Assembly: GCF_027943255.1 (NCBI RefSeq)
Contig: NC_072895.1
Location: forward strand, 71,178,001-71,242,000
From: Anastrepha obliqua
Taxonomy: Eukaryota > Arthropoda > Insecta > Diptera > Tephritidae
Direction: 5' to 3'
DNA length: 64,000 bases
The position numbers were made by a program, and so were the translations under genes. The notes beneath the pieces are model-generated. The model searched no databases, was not told the origin of the DNA, and saw only the letters and a program-made list of their open reading frames with translations. Position 1 is the first letter of the stretch, and each line of letters starts with the position of its first letter. Below are positions 43,630 to 55,249 of the stretch, one piece after another.

Positions 43630-45135
43630 GAGAAATACGGTTTATAAAAAGCAAAAGCATAATTTTCGTAAGCGTGCATATGTTTTACAGAGGTAAATTC
43701 ACCAAGTTCAATAAATCGTTGTACCAAAATTATATTCATCATATAGAGAGCAATATTACATGTGATCCCAAGTCCTTTTGGAGTTACGTAAAATCTAAGA
43801 AAAACTTTTCAAATATACCTGCGTTGGTTCAGCTTAAAGTCGTCTCAGCTAATGCCGTCTCTGATGCTGTCACACTTTTTGCACAATTTTTTCCTTCGAA
43901 TTTTATTTCATGCAATCCTGATTTTGACTTTGTCCACAAAAATATCTTTTTAATTTAGCTACTTCCATTAACTTCAGGAAATTAAAATTGACTGGCGAGG
44001 ATGTGATTTCTAGCACAAATCAGCTTTAGCCATCCTCTAAAGCAATGTTGATGGCCTATTCGTTATTTTAATTAAAAGTTGTCCAGCTTTTAATCGGTCG
44101 CTGCTGTAGTCTTCCTTGATGACAGGAAATTGACTTTTATTACGCCTATCCCGAAAAGCACCAATAACATGGATATGGAAAAATATAGGTCGATTTCCAA
44201 GCTAAGAACTTCTAAATTATTTGAGTATATAGTCAAACACCTTTTGACAGGGATCACATATTAATAGCTAAGCTTGAGGCGTTCCACTTTGATTCTCACT
44301 TTCTCAAGTGACTAACTTCATATCTTGAGAAAAGACACTGTGTCATTCGACTCGATAATGTATCGCCTTATTCTTTTGCTGCTTCCTCTGCTGTCCCCCA
44401 AGTAGTCTTCTTGGCCCGTTACTCTTTTTTCTCGTCCTGAACGATATTTCCTACAGCTTTTCTATGTGAAATTTTCTTCTACTCCCAGCTAAAGACAATT
44501 AGTGAATTAAAAATCCTCACATAAAATAGATTACTTCTAAATCTTTCGAAATGTTTCTCTCGTCGAAATAGTTCTTCGTTTTCTGATCCCTATGTTCTGA
44601 AACTATGGTACTCGTCGTTAGTTCGACCCAGGTTAGAATGCATGGTATTTGTTTGGAAACCATTTCACGCAGTATATATTAATAGATTAGAGTTTGCTCA
44701 GAGAGCTTTTGTGCGCTCGATGATATTCGTTGATTCCATTCCGTCCTATCGCTCTCATTGCTTACTAATAAATATCATGTTCTTAGCGTCTGGGCGTGTT
44801 CTTTTGTCGATGTGTTTTGACTTTGATATTTGTACGGGCTCTACAGATTGTCCGTATCTGCTAAATAAAATTCAATTTAGTGTTCCCTCACACATTTTCC
44901 GTTGCAATAAATTCATTTTTGGTGGGTATTGCTAAAGCATTTTATGGAATGAATGCTCCTTTTAAGGGCCCGAGCTCAGTTTACTGGTTTTTTTCTTCCT
45001 TAGACTTTGATTTTCCTCACCCTAAGTCAACTTTTAAGAAGTTATGTATACGATTCTTGCTGTAAGGTTTTTATTTGCTTCTATCTATCATATAGTTTGT
45101 CAGCATCCAATTTGTAGATTAATAAATAAACAAAT
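43630..45135 (+). mobile_element. Degenerate jockey/CR1-like LINE
   Basis: The pre-RT linker is in 43674-43958 (QNYIHHIESNITCDPKSFWS, then YVKSKKNFSNIPALV and VTLFAQFF). A fragmented RT follows with ITPIPKST and YRSISKLRTSKLFEYIVKHL near 44130-44245, and a SFAASSAVPQ..LLGPLLFF block near 44375-44440 that corresponds to the GVPQGS..GPLLF box. The thumb and C-terminus are in 44600-45065 (LKLWYSSLVRPRLECMVFVW, INRLEFAQRAFVRSM, DCPYLLNKIQFSVPSHIFR, YGMNAPF). A taataaataaacaaataaat tail lies at about 45119-45138. Many frameshifts. Confidence 0.75.
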
Positions 45136-45138
45136 AAA

Positions 45139-45369
45139 TTTGTCATCATGCCTCAAATACAAATTCTAATTACCTCTTACTTTTTGATACTATATATAAT
45201 GAGATCTTGATAGTAAATGTATGTCCCAATATCAAATTCAAATAATTTTATACAAGCGATTTTAGAAAAAAACTATATGCAAATTTAGTGCCACGTTCCC
45301 TTTTCAACCATATTTTACCATTAGTAGCAAACAATTATTAATAATGTATATATACGTATATATATACTA
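45139..45369. other. dpr12-like intron 2, unassigned
   Basis: AT-rich with a short ATAT run at 45345-45366. Confidence 0.35.
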
Positions 45370-46683
45370 CTGTCGGCAAAAAGTAAGGTGAATTTATTTG
45401 TCAAACTTCGCGGGATTAAAATTTCGCTCTGGTTATTTTTTTCATGAGTTGGCAGCACTGTTAATAACATCTGGGCCAACTTTCATGTGAATGCCATTAT
45501 CAGTAATATATTTACGCTTGTGTTTACCAAACGACCTAGAGTGCATTTTTCGATTTTTACAATGTCTGATTTGATTGAGCAGAGAAGTGCCATCAAATTT
45601 TGTTAGCGGAATGAAATTTCGGCTGCGGAAACGTTTAGCATGTTGCAGAAGGCATTTGGTGATTCGACCATGTCGCAGAAAAATGTTTATAAGTGGTACA
45701 AAGACTTCAAAGAGGGTCGAGAACGTGTTGATGACTTGGAGCGCTCCGGACGACCATCGATGTCAACAGATGGCCAACACGCCAATAAAGTGAAGGAGTT
45801 AGTGCTCAAAAATCGTTGACAATCGGTTGACTGTTAAAGACCTTACTGATATGATCGGAATATCAGAAGGATCTGTGAAAACCATTTTGAAAGACCATTT
45901 GGGCCTACGAAAAGTCAAATCTCGTTTGGTACCGAAAACTCTCAATTTCTTGGAAAAAAGTCGTCGCGTTGATGTGTGTGAAACAATGCTTTCAGACTAT
46001 CAGGACAAGCTCAAATGCATCATTACGAGAGATGAGACTTGGATTTATGCTTACGACCCTGAAACAACCGACCAATCAAGCGAACATCGTGCTAAAGGCG
46101 AGGCCAGACCGAAAAGAGCACGTCAAAGTCATTAAAAAATAAAGGTCATGATGACAGTTTTTTTCGATGTTCGTGGTGTGTTGCACTATGAATTCCTTCC
46201 ACCTGGCCAAATTGTTAATAAGGAATATTATTTGAGCATTATGCGTCGTTTACGTGAAGCAATTCGTCTAAAAAGACCAGAATTATGGGCCAACAACTCT
46301 TGGTTTTTGCATCACGATAATGCACCGTCTCACACTGCACTCGTTCTTCGTGACCATTTCGCCAAAAATTCCACGCATATCGTTCCGCAACCACCGTATT
46401 CGCCTGATTTGGCTCCGTGTGACTTCTGGCTATTCCCAAAACTCAAGAGATCACTCTGGGGAACGCGTTTCGAGTCGATTGAGGAGATAAAAGCTGAATC
46501 GAAGAGGGTGCTGATGGCTATACCGGAAATGGACTATTTGGCATGTTTCGGGGATTGGAAAAATCGTTGGCATAAGTGTATTTCATCGGGAGGGGACTAT
46601 TTTGAAGGGGATGAAATTGATTTACAAGAATAAATAAAGATTTTTCATTTTACAACCAAATTCATCTTACTTTTTGCCCACAG
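45370..46683 (+). mobile_element. Mariner, D34D type, full length (copy 2)
   Basis: The left end ctgtcggcaaaaagtaaggt follows TA 45368-45369. The right end is ttactttttgcccacag; the expected TA after it is TT, so the duplication has mutated. The length of 1314 bp is full size. It is a close relative of 30482-31518. Confidence 0.9.
45562..46633 (+). pseudogene. Mariner transposase pseudogene, full length (copy 2)
   Basis: ATG 45562 opens MSDLIEQRSAIKFC and is followed at once by an in-frame TAG where copy 1 has a leucine codon. The DNA-binding domain continues (MSQKNVYKWYKDFKEGRERV). A 7-bp insertion (ttgacaa) near 45818 shifts the frame. From 45827 the rest is open apart from a TAA at 46133: GISEGSVKTILKDHLGLRKV, IITRDETWIYAYDPE (first aspartate, with TG of TGDE changed to TR), WFLHHDNAPSHTALVLRDHF (second) and SPDLAPCDFWLFPKLKR (third). 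D2-D3 spacing is 34 residues. Confidence 0.9.
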
Positions 46684-46725
46684 TTGCATACCACATTCCA
46701 AAGACTTATATATTTATATAAATAT

Positions 46726-46986
46726 AATGGGCGCGTACATCCTTTTTGGGTGTTTGGCCGAGCTCCTCCTCCTATTTGTGGTGTGCGTCTTGATAGTGTT
46801 CCACAAATTGAGGAACCTACAGTTTCAAGCCGACTCCGAACGGCAGATATTTTTATGAGGAGCTTTTTCATGGCAGAAATACACTCGGAGGTTTGCCATT
46901 GCCTGCCGAGGGGCGACCGCTATTAGAAAAATGTTTTTCTTAATTTTGGTGTTTCACCGTTCTCTCATTCGGCTACAGCGGCCGCC
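46726..46986 (-). mobile_element. tRNA-derived SINE, head partly deleted
   Basis: The minus strand carries the body blocks (aatagcggtcgcccctcggc, aggaggaggagctcggccaa) and a 3' end at about 46726. The head near 46960-46986 keeps ggcggccgctgtagccgaat but lacks the stretch between the A and B boxes. Confidence 0.82.
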
Positions 46987-47610
46987 TTAGGATGAGCATT
47001 ACCGCATACTTATTTCCATCCAACCACCCTTACGTGCCTGCGTACTTATATGTATGGCCATGTATTTATGAGGCCCTTAATTAAATGCATTTAACAAACC
47101 CTGGTGCTTTGGCAAATTTCAATAAACTAACACATAGCATTTTTTCCAATTGCCTGCATTTAAGCTTTTTCACGCCGTATTCGGCACTAAAAACTCTCAT
47201 TAAAATGCAATTAAATACCGCCGCAGTGAAGCGCATAAAGGCATCAAACCTGGAGCTCATACTCCAATAAGAGTGCAATTAATTTTAAACTGTTTAAAAT
47301 TTGCATTGAATTTTATTTGCAAAGCGTGTCAACATTGTAATTACAATTAAATTTTATACCGAAACGCCAATAACAATGATGGGGATGGATAGAGAAAGGA
47401 ATTTAGAAATTAAGGTCGAAGTGTGAGGGCATTCAATTAATTCCATTGAAGCTTTGACACAGTAAAACATTACAATTTTAACGACTCACCTATGACCTAG
47501 CAAAAAAATTTATGGCCGTGAAAGGGTGAAGCAAAATTTTGTAATCGCGTTAATATTCAAAATTCAAACTGACTTTTTATGTATTAGTGAACAGAAATGT
47601 TACCACATTT
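46987..47610. other. dpr12-like intron 2, unassigned
   Basis: No feature recognised. Confidence 0.35.
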
Positions 47611-47885
47611 TTATTTTAAACTTTTCATAAAAGTTCCATCATGTTGCTCAACTTCGATTATTTCTATAATTTTATCAACATTTTCGCCATTATCGACATT
47701 TTCTTTAACAACAAAAATGCCTGAACGGAATCGACGAAACCAAAATTTCACGTCATTAGCTGTTACAGTATCGGTACCATAAACACCATTCACAATTTCA
47801 GTGGCCTGGCTTGCATTTTAGCCGTCATCAAATAAAAACTGTAAAATGTACCAAAGTTTCTATTTATTGAAGTCCATTGTTAACA
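47611..47885 (-). pseudogene. Mariner transposase N-terminal fragment
   Basis: The minus strand reads FNGVYGT-like NGVYGTDTVTANDVKFWFRR followed by FRSGIFVVKE, the helix-turn-helix region of mellifera-like mariners (family form VYG.D.V....WF.RFRSG.FDVKD). No catalytic part is present. Confidence 0.65.
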
Positions 47886-48427
47886 CCCTGTAACCCACAA
47901 CTTAATATATTAAAACAAAAAAAAACAGCAATCGAATTGTTGATCGATACTTTACGACATATCGATCACTAGAGCTATCTAGCGAAAAAATAATGGATTT
48001 CTTTATCCTCTTATATACTTTTATATATTTTTTTAAGTTTTGTATCCAACTACATACAATGGAGAAAAAAAAGACAGAAACGCACATCTTTTATCTAAGG
48101 AAAAATCAAGAATTTTTGAAGAATTCCAAGATTAGAGATAGCATTTCAAAAATTTCACAATATGATATCTCATTAAGAATAAGATGAAACCATATACAAA
48201 AGTACGTAGAAATATGAATATTCTATTTTTTAATTAAATAAATAATTCATTGAGTTATCTTTTACTTAGCTGTTTTATAAATAAACATTTTAGAAAACAT
48301 GGATTATTACTTTTGTCACTTTTTTAAACCCTGTCGAATGAACAGGCGTGAACTCTCTCTCTGTGCCCCAGAGACAAAATTTTACTTTCAGCAATGTATA
48401 GATATATATACCTATAAAGTACTTATA
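47886..48427. other. dpr12-like intron 2, unassigned
   Basis: No feature recognised; the sequence taacaccctgtaaccc near 47880 may be the inverted repeat end of the preceding fragment. Confidence 0.35.
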
Positions 48428-48521
48428 AAGGATGGTTAAGTTTCAATGGGCCGTGCTGATTATGAACTAAATACAATTTTTTAAAGAAATTATTGTAATT
48501 TCTCTTTATTATGAAAATATA

Positions 48522-49121
48522 TAGGGCGCGCCATCTATCGTTACGGATTTGAACTAGGTATTATTTGAAGAATGGTAACACTTAGCTGTCATCTGACTTG
48601 ACAGAAAATTAGTTTTATTCTTCCGCTGAACGAAAATGGTTGTGTATACGCTCAAAGAGCGCTGGGAAATATTGCGACATTACTTTGAAAATCATGGTAA
48701 TGTTGCAGAATGTGTTCGAAAATTACGTACGGCAATGGGAAGAAGAAAAGCACCGAATGAAGCGTTTGTGCGTTACTTTGCGAAAAAAGTAAGAGAAACT
48801 GGGTTGCTTATTGACAAACCAACGCCGTCAAAGACCAGTGTAATGCCAACAAACCAGCAACAATTGATGCCCTGAAGACCAACATACGCGATGTCATAGC
48901 TGAAATACAGCCGCATACAATCGAAAATGTGTTGAAAAATTGGACCGATCGTATGGGATGGTGTATGGCTAGCCGAGCCAGCCATATGAATGAAGTTGTG
49001 TTCCATCATTAACCGGAAGGATTGTACTTCAAAATAAAAAAAAAAAAACAGTTTGGAAAAATGTTGAGTAGTTTCTTTTTTATAGCATTTTTAATTCCGT
49101 AAAGTTATATGGCGGACCCTG
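48522..49121 (+). mobile_element. Nested internally deleted D,D41D-type element
   Basis: The ends read tagggcgcgccatctatcgt and, inverted, cagggtccgccatataactt, flanked by TA 48520-48521 and 49122-49123. At 600 bp it is a deletion derivative that keeps both ends, the start and the last part of a transposase gene. Confidence 0.85.
48636..49011 (+). pseudogene. Transposase N-terminus fused to C-terminus by deletion
   Basis: ATG 48636 starts MVVYTLKERWEILRHYFENH, then GNVAECVRKLRT and FVRYFAKKVRETGLLIDKP, the first helix-turn-helix of a D,D41D-type transposase. Near 48840-48865 it jumps, with a frame change, to the C-terminal part: NKPATIDALKTNIRDVIAEI, then NVLKNWTDRMGWCMASRASH and NEVVFHH. 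The whole catalytic core is missing. Confidence 0.82.
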
Positions 49122-49195
49122 TATATATAATAAATATTCCGCATAAAACAAAATATTGGCCAAATGGCCGCCGCGGTCTCGGTGGCACACCTACA

Positions 49196-50196
49196 TCCGA
49201 TGGTCCCAATTTTCGATGACAATGAGGTATAATTGAGGTTCTATGCCGTTAATGTGCCGAACTATCTCATCCTTTAGCTCTTGAATTGTTGCTGGCTTAT
49301 CGACGTACACCTTTTCTTTCAAATAAGATTCAAAAAAAAATCCCAAAGAAAGAAGTCCAACGGTGTCAAATCACATGCTCTTGGCGGCCAATTGACATCG
49401 CCGCAACGTTAGTTTATTCGGCCATCAAATTTTTCGCGCAAAAAAGCCATTGTTTCGTTCGCTGTGTAACAAGTGGCACCGTCCTGTTGAAACCACATAC
49501 CGTCCACATCTATATCTTTCAATTCGGGTCATAAAAAGTTCGTTATCATCTCACGATAGCGAACACTATTCACAGTAACTGCCTGACCGGCCTCATAAAC
49601 CGCACCAAACAGTCACTCTTCGTGGATGCATTGGCTTTTCGGCAATCACTCTTGGATTATCATTCGCCGAAATGCGGCAATTTTGCTTATTGACGAATCC
49701 ACTGAGGTGAAAATATGCCTCATCACTGAAGATGATTTTCTTCGAAAATTGGTCATTCACTTTTGCCATTTCCTGCCGCCATTCTTACCATTGGGGACGC
49801 TTGAAATGGTCAAGCGGCTTTAGTTCTTGAGTCAACTGCACCTTGTAAGCGTGTAAACGCAAGTCTTTATGCATAATGTTCATCAACGCCGCGCGCGAGG
49901 TGCAATTGTGGGGCACGACGACGAGTTGAGGTGGACGGCTCTTCAACCACACTATCGCGAACAGCAGCAATATTTTCTACAGTACGAGCTGTAGGAGCAT
50001 GCACTGGCGTTTTCACATCTCCTACAGACCCGGTTAGCTCAAACTTTTGCACAATTTTTCCGATTTTTCGCACATTTGGACGATTAAATTGACCGAAAAA
50101 ATCACGAAGTGCGCGATATGCATTTTGATTTGAACGCCCGTTTTCATAATAAGCCTGAATAACTTTAACGCGTTGCTCGATTATGTATCTTTCCAT
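49196..50196 (-). pseudogene. D,D41D transposase pseudogene
   Basis: From ATG 50196 the minus strand reads MERYIIEQRVKVIQAYYENG, then ALRDFFGQFNRPNVRKIGK, GSVGDVKTPVHAPTARTVEN and the RRRAPQLHLARG block. It continues in 49785-49860 with YKVQLTQELKPLDHFKRPQW, and the first aspartate motif is near 49720-49740 (SDEAYFHLSG-type). The second aspartate region is near 49480-49510 (complement of ccgtcctgttgaaaccacat, a WFQQDG motif), and the C-terminus is in 49196-49340 (KEKVYVDKPATIQELKDEI-type). Frameshifts occur in the middle. Confidence 0.82.
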
Positions 50197-50308
50197 GGTT
50201 AAAATTGAATCAGTCTGAAATTGGAAAATGTCAAATGAAATACAGAAAAAGCTTGACGTTTAGGTGTGGTTCATATACAACATCGGCCCTTGAATTTTAA
50301 CCACCCTT

Positions 50309-50696
50309 TATAATCTTTTTTCACCATATCAGAGTTTTAATCGTTGGAAGGAGAGATCAAACTGAGCTTAAAAAATCACAAAAAGTATTAAACTTCATTT
50401 AAAATAATTGAAAAGAAGAATATTTTCCCAAAAGATAAAAGCAACTTTACCTTTCCTATAGAAAAAAATTACGACTAACTCATATTTATAAAATTCTTGG
50501 AAAACATTAAATAAAATTAAAATCCATATATCTACATAAATATGTGAAAAACCAAAACATTTTATTCTCAGTTTTCTGCATATTGCATCGCTGTGGAAAG
50601 ACATTAAAAATTCAAAACTAAATGCCATCTAGCAAGTGCGGAAGTGCGTAGGTTTGAATATCCGTACACAATACACTAAGGCGATAGAGAAAGTTG
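50309..50696. other. dpr12-like intron 2, unassigned
   Basis: No feature recognised. Confidence 0.35.
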
Positions 50697-50745
50697 CTCC
50701 TAATAGCGGTCGCCCCCAGTAGGCAATGGCAAACCTCAAACGATC
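50697..50745 (+). repeat. SINE fragment
   Basis: The sequence taatagcggtcgcccccagt followed by aggcaatggcaaacctc matches the SINE body block; nothing of the head or 3' end is present. Confidence 0.65.
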
Positions 50746-50859
50746 AACTTAAAGCTGTTGATCATTCCATAGAAGGCTACGTGATGATAAACATAGATCA
50801 AGAGTCGTAGAACCAAAATGATGTGTACGCACACATATAACTTTAGAAATGCTGGTAAT

Positions 50860-51230
50860 GTCAATAAAGGATGACCATCAACATTAACTGAGAAGAAAAT
50901 TAAAGAATGGATGCTCAAAAATCATAGGTCGATAATAAATAACCTTGTCAGTAATGTTGGAATTTCAAATGAAATAGTTCAAACAATTTTGAAGCATCAT
51001 TTTGGTGCGAAAAAAATGTTTCGGCTCGCACTTAATTAGCTTAGCGCGGTGTGACTTTTGGCTTTTTTCCAAAAGGCCGCTTCTGAGGTGATTCATACCG
51101 GGAAACGACTTTTTCGTATGCTTCGAGGAATGGAAAAACTTGAAATACTTTGAAGCAAATGAAATTGATTTAGATGCGTCAATTGAGATTTTTCATTTAA
51201 AAACAGAATTCGCTTTAAACTGCCGCCTTG
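50860..51230 (+). pseudogene. Old remnant of the 30482/45370 mariner family
   Basis: Conceptual pieces EWMLKNHRSIINNLVSNVGI, IVQTILKHHFGAKKM, then VFLAFFQKAA-like and CFEEWKNLKYF-type blocks, and finally NEIDLDASIEIFHLKTEF, follow the order of the copy at 45562-46633. All catalytic motifs are gone. It is the oldest of the three copies. Confidence 0.6.
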
Positions 51231-51677
51231 TCGCTTGCTAAGCATATTTCATACAAATTAGAACCTCTGGCCCAAAATCTGTTGAGATACTCGTTCCAGG
51301 GTCTGACCACAAATTTCCCGCAGATCACGTTTGCCTAACGTCAAGAAGTGTTTACTTCTTGCTGCTGCGTGTGAGAAGGAAGACTGTAGACGGCTACCTT
51401 TTGGTAGGCTTAGAGTTTCTACGCCAAAAAGTCAAGCAATGGCAGCAATTTAAGTTGTACTGTACCCAGTTGTGGACCAATGAAATTGTCCATTAATCAG
51501 TTTTACAGTTCTTTCAAATGTGCCAGCTTTTTCGTTGCTCTTTACCTCTGTATGTTTTGGGGCGATACAGTATTGTGCCACGGTCTTTATATGACCGTGC
51601 GGAAAATCCTTAAACTTATTAAGTCAAACATTTTTTGAAAGCTGCTGGCCCAAATGGAATTCTTTTTTTCTAAGTAA
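51231..51677. other. dpr12-like intron 2, unassigned
   Basis: No feature recognised. Confidence 0.35.
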
Positions 51678-51912
51678 TATGGCTTGGTGCGTAACCATTC
51701 GGACGTGCGCGGGTTCACAACCCGCTGTGGGCACGAAACGCCAAAATGGCAAACTTCTGTGCGTGTTTCTGCATGCAAAAGTCTCATAAAAAAAGCATCT
51801 GCAGCTCGGAGGCGGCATAAAACTGCACGTCGCCCATTTCAGGAAAAACAGCGAGACTCACAAATAGCAAAAGGAGCATGACCAAACACCAAGCAAAGGG
51901 TGTAAGCGCCGA
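51678..51912 (+). mobile_element. tRNA-derived SINE, diverged copy
   Basis: It begins in the tRNA-like head (ggcttggtgcgtaaccattc), has a B box-like cgggttcacaacccgc, and keeps the gtttctgcatgcaaaagtct and aggagcatgaccaaacacca blocks. It ends at the 3' block gggtgtaagcgcc (51898-51910). The internal block aatagcggtcgcc is deleted. Confidence 0.68.
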
Positions 51913-53303
51913 TTATTTTTTATATTTTTTCTTTTATACTTATCCGAAACACTCGGAATGCCACATTTGTTGCTTCTTCCAATGCCAACCACGTTTAGCA
52001 TATAAAACCCTCTTTATATTATTACAAATATTTTTTATCGATTTTATTAGCTATATGGAAAATCGAGAAATTAATTTTTACTTCCTGCTTCACTTTTCTT
52101 TTAATAAGCTTATTGATAAAATACTAAATTTAATGTGCTATAAATATTTGTAGAGGCATATTATTGCTTTATGCATTGTTGCATGAGTATAAAAAGTTAA
52201 TGGATTTCAAATTTAAGATGGGAAAGTATGTAGTGAATATAAATTTACTGTAAAGTCATATACATGCATTTAAGAACAGTGGATGACCAAATTATTACGC
52301 TCATTTAAAAAGAAATATATTTTTCATTTGCTATTAAAAACAAAGGCCTTCGACGCTAAGCCACAAGTGCTACTTTATTTTCTTATCACTCTTTGTTTTG
52401 CTTTAAACAAAGCGTCAAGCTCGGGAGCCACATGAATATCATTTCAAAATACAGTAGAAACATTTGAGTTTCTAAAACTCGCAAGAATTAGTCGAATACA
52501 ATTCGCTTTCGAACTAATCATGTCCTCTATCAGAGCGGTTATATTACCGTCCAAACAATATGAATGTCCCTATAGTGTTAGAGAAGTACAACGCACCGTT
52601 TGCATATTTCAAAAAAATTCTAAGTCCTCCGTGAGTTTTTTTATTTTATTTTATTTCTTTTGTGTTTTTTGGAGCTTGTAAATATCTGCAAAATCAGTAA
52701 TTGTAATGAAAAATTAGGCATAAGCAGAACACAGGAAATTTACTCAGTTTTAATTTGGTGTATAACTTGTTTTGATAGGCCAACACTAACTAAATATTAG
52801 ACATTTTTTTAATCTTGAAAATTGGGTGCCCTGGTTTTTGGGTTTTCCTGACTGTATAATTACGTTTTTTGCAAACTCTAATCCAAATTCGTTTTTTGTA
52901 TAGTATTGTCATAGCTATATGGCAAAAACTGTTTCAAATGGATTTCATGGATTGCTTTTCCTCACAAAGCAATATTGTTTGCCTTAAGGTATAGAAATTT
53001 TTAAACCGGACACCGATAGACCCCCCTAATAAATATATGTGTTTATGTAAATTTGTATTACTTACAACTAATTTTTGCTAATTGGTGTGCATGAGTGAAT
53101 GTTGACTATAATTTTCTTAATTTGTTTTTAATTCAGAATCAATTTTTTTATGATATTAGATTCAAACATATTAATTATGCCCTACAAAAAATCTGCAATA
53201 TTCTTTGTTTACAAGCTTTGGTTTATTCCAGTTTTTTTCTCCTTTCACTTCAACCATATATGTGTAATGCTGTTTTTATTCATATATTTCCATGCCACCG
53301 CAG
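51913..53303. other. dpr12-like intron 2, 3' part
   Basis: No element recognised. The acceptor ccaccgcag at 53295-53303 closes the intron. Confidence 0.45.
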
Positions 53304-53471
53304 AATCAAATCTCTTGGATACGTCGACGCGACTGGCACATCCTTTCGTCCGGCGCGCAACTCTACACCAACGACGAACGGTTTGCGATACTGCATGCGC
53401 CCGGCTCGAATATGTGGACATTGCAGATAAAATTCGTACAGCGACGAGACCATGGCATGTACGAATGTCAG
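53304..53471 (+). CDS. dpr12: dpr12-like gene, second half of Ig domain 1
   Basis: The 56-codon exon is in phase 0 at both ends, between acceptor ccgcag and donor gtgagt (53472). It codes for NQISWIRRRDWHILSSGAQL, then YTNDERFAILHAPGSNMWTL and QIKFVQRRDHGMYECQ. The WIRRRDWHIL motif and the Ig hallmark D-x-G-x-Y-x-C (DHGMYEC) identify the first Ig domain of a Dpr protein; the cysteine pairs with the one in exon 28146-28235. Dpr Ig1 domains bind DIP Ig1 domains at neuron surfaces. Splitting one Ig fold over an intron of about 25 kb filled with transposons is notable. The flanking reading frame shows no stop or loss. Confidence 0.93.
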
Positions 53472-54870
53472 GTGAGTGAGTTAAGCAATACAAGATAAAA
53501 AATGTACAGAAAGAGTTGGCGTGCGTTGCCACATGCATCTCAATATATAAAAATATCAAAGAAGGTGTGGGCGTTAGTGGTTCTGCAGGAGTTAGGTTGT
53601 ACTGCATTTTAGCTTATGTACGTTAGACGCCTACTTTATCTATTTCTTCATCTTTTTTTTTTTTTTACCTGCTACCTTTCCAGCGACACTCGCCGTTTGC
53701 TCTATTTATGCTCCCTCTTCGCCTACTCATGCTATTGCAATATACTCGTACTAGTTCCATTCCAACTGTTCGCCATCTAAAATGTGTCACTTTTCTTGGC
53801 TGGCCATATTTTATTCATATTTTTATCTGTGGCCCAACTAGCGGTCCGTCGGTTGGTTCGCAGGCTGCATGCTTTACAATCCACATGGCATGGCATGTCC
53901 TTACATAGCTGTTGATGCAAAAGGCAAAACAAAACACCGACGATATATTCAAAAATATTCACATATATTCATATGTATATGTGTGTGTAAGCACATGGCC
54001 GCAATATGGGTAACATTTCCAGCCGTATACTATGGCATGTGAGCGCTGACTTTAATTTTAATTTTAGTTTTTTTAGCTTTTAATTTTTCATGGCTTGCCA
54101 AATGGATGAATTGTGGCAACACGTGGTGACATGTTGTACTAGATAGCTAAACTAAAAAAAAAAATTAAAATAAGAATAATAAAAACCAAAAACGAAGTTG
54201 TAACCAAAAAAAAATGAATAAAAAATCAGAACATGTCGCAGTGAGGTGTCTAACTGGAATCATGAAATGTCACTTCAGATTTATTATTCAAAAAATCTGG
54301 TTGTTAAAAAGTGTTGTGTGTGTCAAATGAAAAATCTGTCGACTGTGGCATGCTGCTCAATTTTAATTACATTTTGTATGAAATTTTAATTGAGCTAAAT
54401 CTGAAATATGCCAATCTATAAAAAACCGAATTAATTGAACTTAAAAAAAAAAGGAATTCTTTCAGTATAACTGAGAAAATCAAAAGGCCTGCCAAAGAAA
54501 ATAAATTGCTCCTTTGTGCATTTACACAGCTACAAATTTAGCTATATCGTTTTATTGGACGTTTGTTAAAGCTGTTATTCAACATCGCTTTCCCACCAAC
54601 TGGAGAATATAACTATATTCAAATAACGCTTTTGATGCACTTGCTCAACATCCAAACAATAACAACTGCTTTCCTAGGTGCAACAGCAGCATCAATGGCT
54701 ACCAGCAGCTAGGAGTAGGAAATAAATTATTCCATAAAAGCAGACTCAATTTAGAGTAGGAGCTAGAAACTACCGCAAGTTATTATTTCAGTGCGCTACG
54801 ATAAGTCCGCTTTCTTTTCTAAGCATCTTTACTCTATAAAGGTTGCTCCAATTAAAGTAAAGCCTATTTG
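53472..54870 (+). other. dpr12-like intron 3, 5' part
   Basis: Starts with the donor gtgagtgag. No element recognised up to 54870. Confidence 0.45.
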
Positions 54871-55247
54871 AAGGGTGGTTAAATTTCAAGGGCCGATGTT
54901 GAATGTGACCCACACCTAAACGTCAACGATACCGTTGGACTTCTTTCTTTGGGGTTATTTGAAAGAAAAGGTATATGTCGATAAGCCAGCAACAATTCAA
55001 GAGCTAAAGGATGAGATAATTCGGTACATTAACGGCATAGAACCTCAATTATACCTCAGCGCCATCGAAAATTTGGATCATCGGATGGGGGTGTGCCGCC
55101 GAAGCCGCGGCGTCCACTTGGCCGATATTTTATTCCATGCGTAATTGAGCTATACCAGTATTATCATAATAAGAAATGACAATTATTTTCTTAAAAAAAT
55201 TATATTTTAATCAAAATCAATACCGCCCTTGAAACTTAACAACCCTT
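54871..55247 (+). mobile_element. Internally deleted D,D41D element (relative of 48428-50308)
   Basis: The left end aagggtggttaaatttcaag and the inverse right end (cttgaaacttaacaaccctt) match the 48428-50308 family; TA follows at 55248-55249. At 377 bp only both ends and the transposase C-terminus remain. Confidence 0.85.
54932..55144 (+). pseudogene. D,D41D transposase C-terminus
   Basis: The frame begins just before the third catalytic aspartate (LDFFLWGYLKEKVYVDKPAT). It continues with IQELKDEIIRYINGIEPQLY and ends with MGVCRRSRGVHLADILFHA. Everything upstream has been deleted. Confidence 0.82.
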
Positions 55248-55249
55248 TA

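Larger units (their letters stand above)
48428..50308 (-). mobile_element. D,D41D-type mariner containing a nested MITE
   Basis: The left end reads aaggatggttaagtttcaat after TA 48426-48427. The right end, inverted, reads aagggtggttaaaattcaag, with TA at 50309-50310. A nested 600-bp element sits at 48522-49121. Without it the element is about 1.28 kb, close to full size. Relatives are at 23455-24321 and 54871-55247. Confidence 0.88.
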
